From an uncultured Clostridia bacterium (GTDB lineage Bacteria > Bacillota > Clostridia > Oscillospirales > Acutalibacteraceae): a stretch of 64,000 nucleotides of DNA. Of this stretch, positions 60,822 to 64,000 are shown in pieces; within the stretch, counting starts at the first letter, position 1; each line of letters begins with the position of its first letter. The position numbers and the translations under genes were made by a program. The notes below the pieces were generated by a model, which saw nothing but the letters and a program-made list of their open reading frames with translations, searched no databases and was not told where the DNA came from. Where the stretch lies: contig CAMVEX010000009.1 of NCBI GenBank assembly GCA_947166625.1, positions 19,985 to 83,984 on the forward strand. Reading direction: 5' to 3'.

Positions 60822-63125
60822 ATGAAAAAGATTTTATGCTTGCTGCTGGCATTTTTCCTCTGCTTTTCAGTTGCTTTCGGCGTTATCGGCGGAGTTTCCG
60901 TTACGGCGGCCGAAGAATATTCTGCCGGCGATAAGATTGAATTCGGCGCCTATCCTCAGAGCCTTGTTGCCGACAGTGCGCTTATTTCTTCCCTTGACGG
61001 CATTGAAAAGACTTGGCTTTCATATTCTTATTTCAGCGGCAGCGGCTCTGTCGGCACCGCTTCTGCTTCCGATTACGCAGAGTATGCCGATTTTGACTAT
61101 TCCGGCGAAAAATACAGAGCCGTCAGATTTGATTCATACCGTCCCCGTCAGACCTATAAAGAAGCATCTGCTAAAAATTCCTTTGTCGATGATAACGGCT
61201 ATGGATCCGGAGATGTTTATTATTTCAAGTTCGAGCCTGTTTCGTGGATCATACTTGACCCCGACTCGGGTCTTGCCGTTACGGAAAAAATAATTGATTC
61301 TCAGCCCTATACAAATTCAATGATATCCGATGGATACGATGTCAACTCAGCGGCATATTGGCTTGATGAAACCAAGTCCGCAAAAGCGAATGATTATCTG
61401 AATTCTTCGGTTTATTCTTTTCTTAATGATGAGTTTTTCAATGCCGCTTTTACGGCTGACGAAAGATCGCAGATCTCTTCCGTGACGATCGACAATGATT
61501 CTCTTAACGGGGAATATCAGATTTATTCTTCCGCCCAAAGTACAGACAGAGTATATCTGCTTTCATATTCCGATGCGGAGTCTGCCGATTACGGATTTTC
61601 CACATCGCCTGCTTCATCCGATACAAGAACTGCCTTCGGCACCGATTATGCCAAAGCGCAGGGGCTTCAGGTCGATGAAACCGGCGCTTCCCCCTGGTGG
61701 CTTCGCTCTGCAGGCAACTCTTCGCGAAATTCAGCTTTTGTCAATTATTCAGGCTTTATCGGCAACGCTTCCGTTGAATATTCCGATAAAGGCGTTCGTC
61801 CTGCCTGCGTTATCACCGCCATACTCGCTCAGAACGATCATACCGTATCTTTTGATTATTGCGGCGGCAGCGGAGATGAAACCTCAAGAGTTGTTCGATT
61901 CGGAGAAGCCGTCGGTGAATTGCCCGATACACAGCTTGATGATTATATATTTGAGGGCTGGTTTACATCCAAAAGCGGCGGAGTAAAATTCGCCTCTACA
62001 GATATTGTCAAATCCGATATAACTCTGTTTGCGCACTGGTCATTATGCGAGCATGAATACAGTGTAACAGATCATCTTGATTCCACCTGTAAAGTTGCGG
62101 GATATGATACATTTACCTGCTCAGCCTGCGGTAAAACATATACTGAGATAATACCTATGACAGATCACAACATTGTTGTTGATGAGCGGGTGGAGCCAAA
62201 ATGTGAAGAAGCCGGATTGACTGAAGGCTCTCATTGCTCGGTATGCGGTGATGTGATTGTGCCTCAGATTGAGATTCCCGCGACAGGCCATTCTCCCGTA
62301 ACAGACGAAGCTGTAGAAGCAAGCTGCACCGTTGACGGCAAAACCGAAGGCTCGCACTGTTCGGTTTGCGGCGCTGTCATTACCGAACAGCAGGTTATCC
62401 CTGCTCCGGGTCATACCGAGGTTATTGATGAAGCGGTCGATCCTACCTGTACCGAATCCGGTCTTACTCAGGGCTCGCATTGTTCTGTCTGCGGTGAAGT
62501 TATTGTTGCCCGTCAGACCGTTCCCGCCAAAGGTCACACAAAAGTGATCGATATACCCGCGGTTGCCCCTACCTGCACCGAGAGCGGAAATACCGAGAGC
62601 TCACACTGCTCCGTATGCGGTGATGTTATTTCGGTGTATTCCGTGATTCCCGCCAAGGGACATACTGATTTGAATAATGACGGTATCTGTGATGAATGCA
62701 GTGAAATTTATGATCGGGCAAAGTATGAGAAATATATGGCTGAAAAACAGGCGTACGAAGCTGCCCAAAAAGTCAGCTTAAAGATCAAAGAACCTTCGGT
62801 TACTTCCGTTAATTACGGCCACACTCTTGTGCTTCACGCGTCATACAGCGGCGCTATACCTGAAGGCTACAGCTTGAAGTGGGAATTCAGCGGAAGCGGC
62901 TTTGAGACCTCCGGCGGCGGAATCAAATATAATCTGAGATCCGCATCAAACGGAAAGGGGACAGCGACGGTCAAACTTGTCGGCCCCGACGGAAAAACGG
63001 TGAAGGATTCTCAGGGCAGAGATATTTCCGCCTCAAAAGAGATCACTTCCAAAGCGGGTTTCTTCCAAAAGATAATCTGCTTCTTCAAAAAACTTTTTGG
63101 CATGAATATGATTATTGACGGATAA
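60822..63125 (+). CDS. secreted DUF6273 protein with InlB-type and Cys/Gly-His repeats
   Basis: 767 residues. A signal peptide ends near SVTAAE (residue 31). Residues 35-340 are a DUF6273-type domain (IEFGAYPQS, FEPVSWIILD, WWLRSAGNSS, KGVRPACVI). An InlB B-repeat (VSFDYCGGSGDE, YIFEGWFTSKSGG) follows, then about five modules of 36-38 residues with a Cys, SHCSVCG and a Gly-His, a charged helix, an Ig-like domain, and the aromatic tail FFQKIICFFKKLFG. It is exported and probably surface-associated. The Cys/Gly-His module is shared with the protein at 8441. Confidence 0.85.
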   Translation: MKKILCLLLAFFLCFSVAFGVIGGVSVTAAEEYSAGDKIEFGAYPQSLVADSALISSLDGIEKTWLSYSYFSGSGSVGTASASDYAEYADFDYSGEKYRAVRFDSYRPRQTYKEASAKNSFVDDNGYGSGDVYYFKFEPVSWIILDPDSGLAVTEKIIDSQPYTNSMISDGYDVNSAAYWLDETKSAKANDYLNSSVYSFLNDEFFNAAFTADERSQISSVTIDNDSLNGEYQIYSSAQSTDRVYLLSYSDAESADYGFSTSPASSDTRTAFGTDYAKAQGLQVDETGASPWWLRSAGNSSRNSAFVNYSGFIGNASVEYSDKGVRPACVITAILAQNDHTVSFDYCGGSGDETSRVVRFGEAVGELPDTQLDDYIFEGWFTSKSGGVKFASTDIVKSDITLFAHWSLCEHEYSVTDHLDSTCKVAGYDTFTCSACGKTYTEIIPMTDHNIVVDERVEPKCEEAGLTEGSHCSVCGDVIVPQIEIPATGHSPVTDEAVEASCTVDGKTEGSHCSVCGAVITEQQVIPAPGHTEVIDEAVDPTCTESGLTQGSHCSVCGEVIVARQTVPAKGHTKVIDIPAVAPTCTESGNTESSHCSVCGDVISVYSVIPAKGHTDLNNDGICDECSEIYDRAKYEKYMAEKQAYEAAQKVSLKIKEPSVTSVNYGHTLVLHASYSGAIPEGYSLKWEFSGSGFETSGGGIKYNLRSASNGKGTATVKLVGPDGKTVKDSQGRDISASKEITSKAGFFQKIICFFKKLFGMNMIIDG

Positions 63126-63273
63126 CCGTTTATCGGTATGATGATCCCATAATGTCTTGATCACATAATATGGGATAATCTTTATTTCATTTATATATGC
63201 CGGCAAAAGCATAAATATATTCGATATTTACGGTTTTCTTGATAATGCTTTATTTTGATTAACGGAGAAAACT

Positions 63274-63735
63274 ATGAAATTAAAGTTATTGATATATTCG
63301 TTCTTTAAAATAACCGACTGGTATCTTTTGTTGTTTTATTGCCTTTTACTGTATGCGTTTTGGTATAATTATCGTATCAATGATCGTTTCTTTATACCTA
63401 TGATACTTTTTGGAATATACTCTGTATATTTATTTATCACTTCTGTTGTACGTGTCACTTCTTTGATGAAAAAGATAATCGATTTATTCAGAAATGTGGA
63501 TGAGTTTGTTGACAAAGCTTCCGAAAACGATGAACAAAAATATGTTCTGATTGATTTAATTTCATCACCAAGAATGTTAAAAGCAGGGAAACGCATTTCC
63601 GATAAAATCTGTAAATATATCATTTCGATCCTTGAAATGTATTTTCCTGATGACGAGATTTCCGTCAGATCTGAGTTGTCTTTCGGAGAATCTCTTGTGA
63701 TTTACTATGGCATTATTGATAGGTCATCTGAGTAA
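63274..63735 (+). CDS. small membrane protein of unknown function
   Basis: 153 residues, start after CGGAG. Two N-terminal hydrophobic helices (YLLLFYCLLLYAFWYNY; FIPMILFGIYSVYLFITSVV) are followed by an 85-residue soluble region with no motif I know. AT-rich compared with its neighbours. A terminator follows immediately, so it is a single-gene unit. Confidence 0.65.
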   Translation: MKLKLLIYSFFKITDWYLLLFYCLLLYAFWYNYRINDRFFIPMILFGIYSVYLFITSVVRVTSLMKKIIDLFRNVDEFVDKASENDEQKYVLIDLISSPRMLKAGKRISDKICKYIISILEMYFPDDEISVRSELSFGESLVIYYGIIDRSSE

Positions 63736-63750
63736 CATCTGCTGTTTACG

Positions 63751-63772
63751 GCGCTTCCGATTTCGGGAGCGC
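63751..63772 (+). terminator. terminator after the small membrane protein gene
   Basis: GCGCTTCCG (63751-63759) pairs with CGGGAGCGC (63764-63772) with one T-G pair, then TTTTT. Confidence 0.85.
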
Positions 63773-63879
63773 TTTTTGATTTTTCATAATAATACCATAT
63801 TTTTTCTCGACGGACTGCGCTGTATCATATTTATCAACGGGATATAACGCTTATTTTATGTCCCTATGTATTTGTAATA

Positions 63880-63923
63880 TTTTCACAAAATTATCACTAA
63901 ATATTCACTATGTTTTCACAAAT
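63880..63923 (+). repeat. four 11-bp direct repeats upstream of a promoter (Pho-box-like)
   Basis: Four consecutive 11-mers: TTTTCACAAAA, TTATCACTAAA, TATTCACTATG, TTTTCACAAAT, with TCAC at 63883, 63894, 63905 and 63916, exactly 11 bp apart. A 7+4 layout with 11-bp period is the pattern of PhoB/PhoP boxes. The regulator is inferred. Confidence 0.6.
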
Positions 63924-63965
63924 CAACTTTTTTCAAAAAATTCGAAAAAAACTAAAAAATAGTTC

Positions 63966-63994
63966 TTGACAATAGGGGATAAAGGTGGTAATAT
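63966..63994 (+). promoter_or_regulatory. strong promoter for a gene beyond the right edge
   Basis: TTGACA (63966-63971) and TAATAT (63989-63994), 17-bp spacer. A-tracts spaced about 10 bp (63930-63962) lie upstream and could bend the DNA. Confidence 0.75.
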
Positions 63995-64000
63995 AGCAAG

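Overview
The window looks like chromosome from an uncultured anaerobic gut Clostridia, most like the Ruminococcaceae/Oscillospirales group. This is inferred from gene content: a SCIFF peptide with its radical SAM maturase, pyruvate formate-lyase with its activase, a fused flavin reductase-rubredoxin, GPH-type sugar symporters with cytosolic glycosidases, ECF vitamin transporter S components, BspA-type leucine-rich surface proteins, and many Lys-rich signal peptides. Base composition is intermediate. Promoters are mostly clean TTGACA/TATAAT types with 16-18 bp spacers. No rRNA operon, prophage, CRISPR array or complete insertion sequence was seen.

Layout. 1-8.2 kb: glutathione peroxidase and alpha/beta hydrolase, a secreted phosphodiesterase, a decayed MarR gene, two overlapping FAD enzymes, a MATE exporter and a polysaccharide deacetylase. 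8.4-12.9 kb is an accessory stretch: a repeat-built surface protein, an AT-rich PD-(D/E)XK nuclease-like gene broken by a frameshift, a serine recombinase remnant joined to a signal-peptide remnant, and the first copy of a structured RNA. 13-19.2 kb: vitamin-type ECF S component and MocR regulator, secreted lipase, FAD oxidoreductase, tyrosine phosphatase. 19.3-28.1 kb holds two minus-strand operons: scfA-scfB-sialidase-rubredoxin-trmO, and DUF134-pflB-pflA-decarboxylase. 28.2-32 kb: esterase, GH3 glycosidase and an acetyltransferase with an in-frame stop. 32-36.2 kb: Lrp regulator with aminotransferase, a lipase, and an ECF S component with coaX. 36.2-40.5 kb: two divergent GPH symporters, one coupled to an unknown membrane-anchored protein. 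Then tRNA-Arg(ACG), a 1091-residue secreted lipase, an inverted-repeat element and the second copy of the structured RNA (44.6-44.8 kb). 44.9-64 kb: pseudouridine synthase, PrsA-like foldase, GH36, LCP protein, an acyltransferase-DUF6320 pair, a lipoprotein, a large GH106-like enzyme, a translational GTPase fused to a YacP/Rae1-like nuclease, a DUF6273 surface protein, and a promoter preceded by four 11-bp repeats at the right edge.

How it fits together: dispersed glycan enzymes (GH3, GH36, sialidase-fold, GH106-like) and sugar symporters point to import and intracellular breakdown of oligosaccharides, with pyruvate formate-lyase as a fermentative step. Several secreted lipases and esterases and two Cys-repeat surface proteins suggest an active cell surface. 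Two regulator or kinase plus S-component pairs suggest vitamin scavenging (B6 and pantothenate, both inferred from context).

Most novel items: (1) two divergent copies of a roughly 160-nt RNA with its own promoter and terminator, a long stem whose sequence changes while pairing is kept, and a predicted pseudoknot; (2) the TetM-like GTPase fused to a Rae1-like A-site endonuclease; (3) short aromatic amphipathic C-terminal tails shared by otherwise unrelated exported proteins; (4) a palindromic intergenic element present twice, each time between convergent genes.
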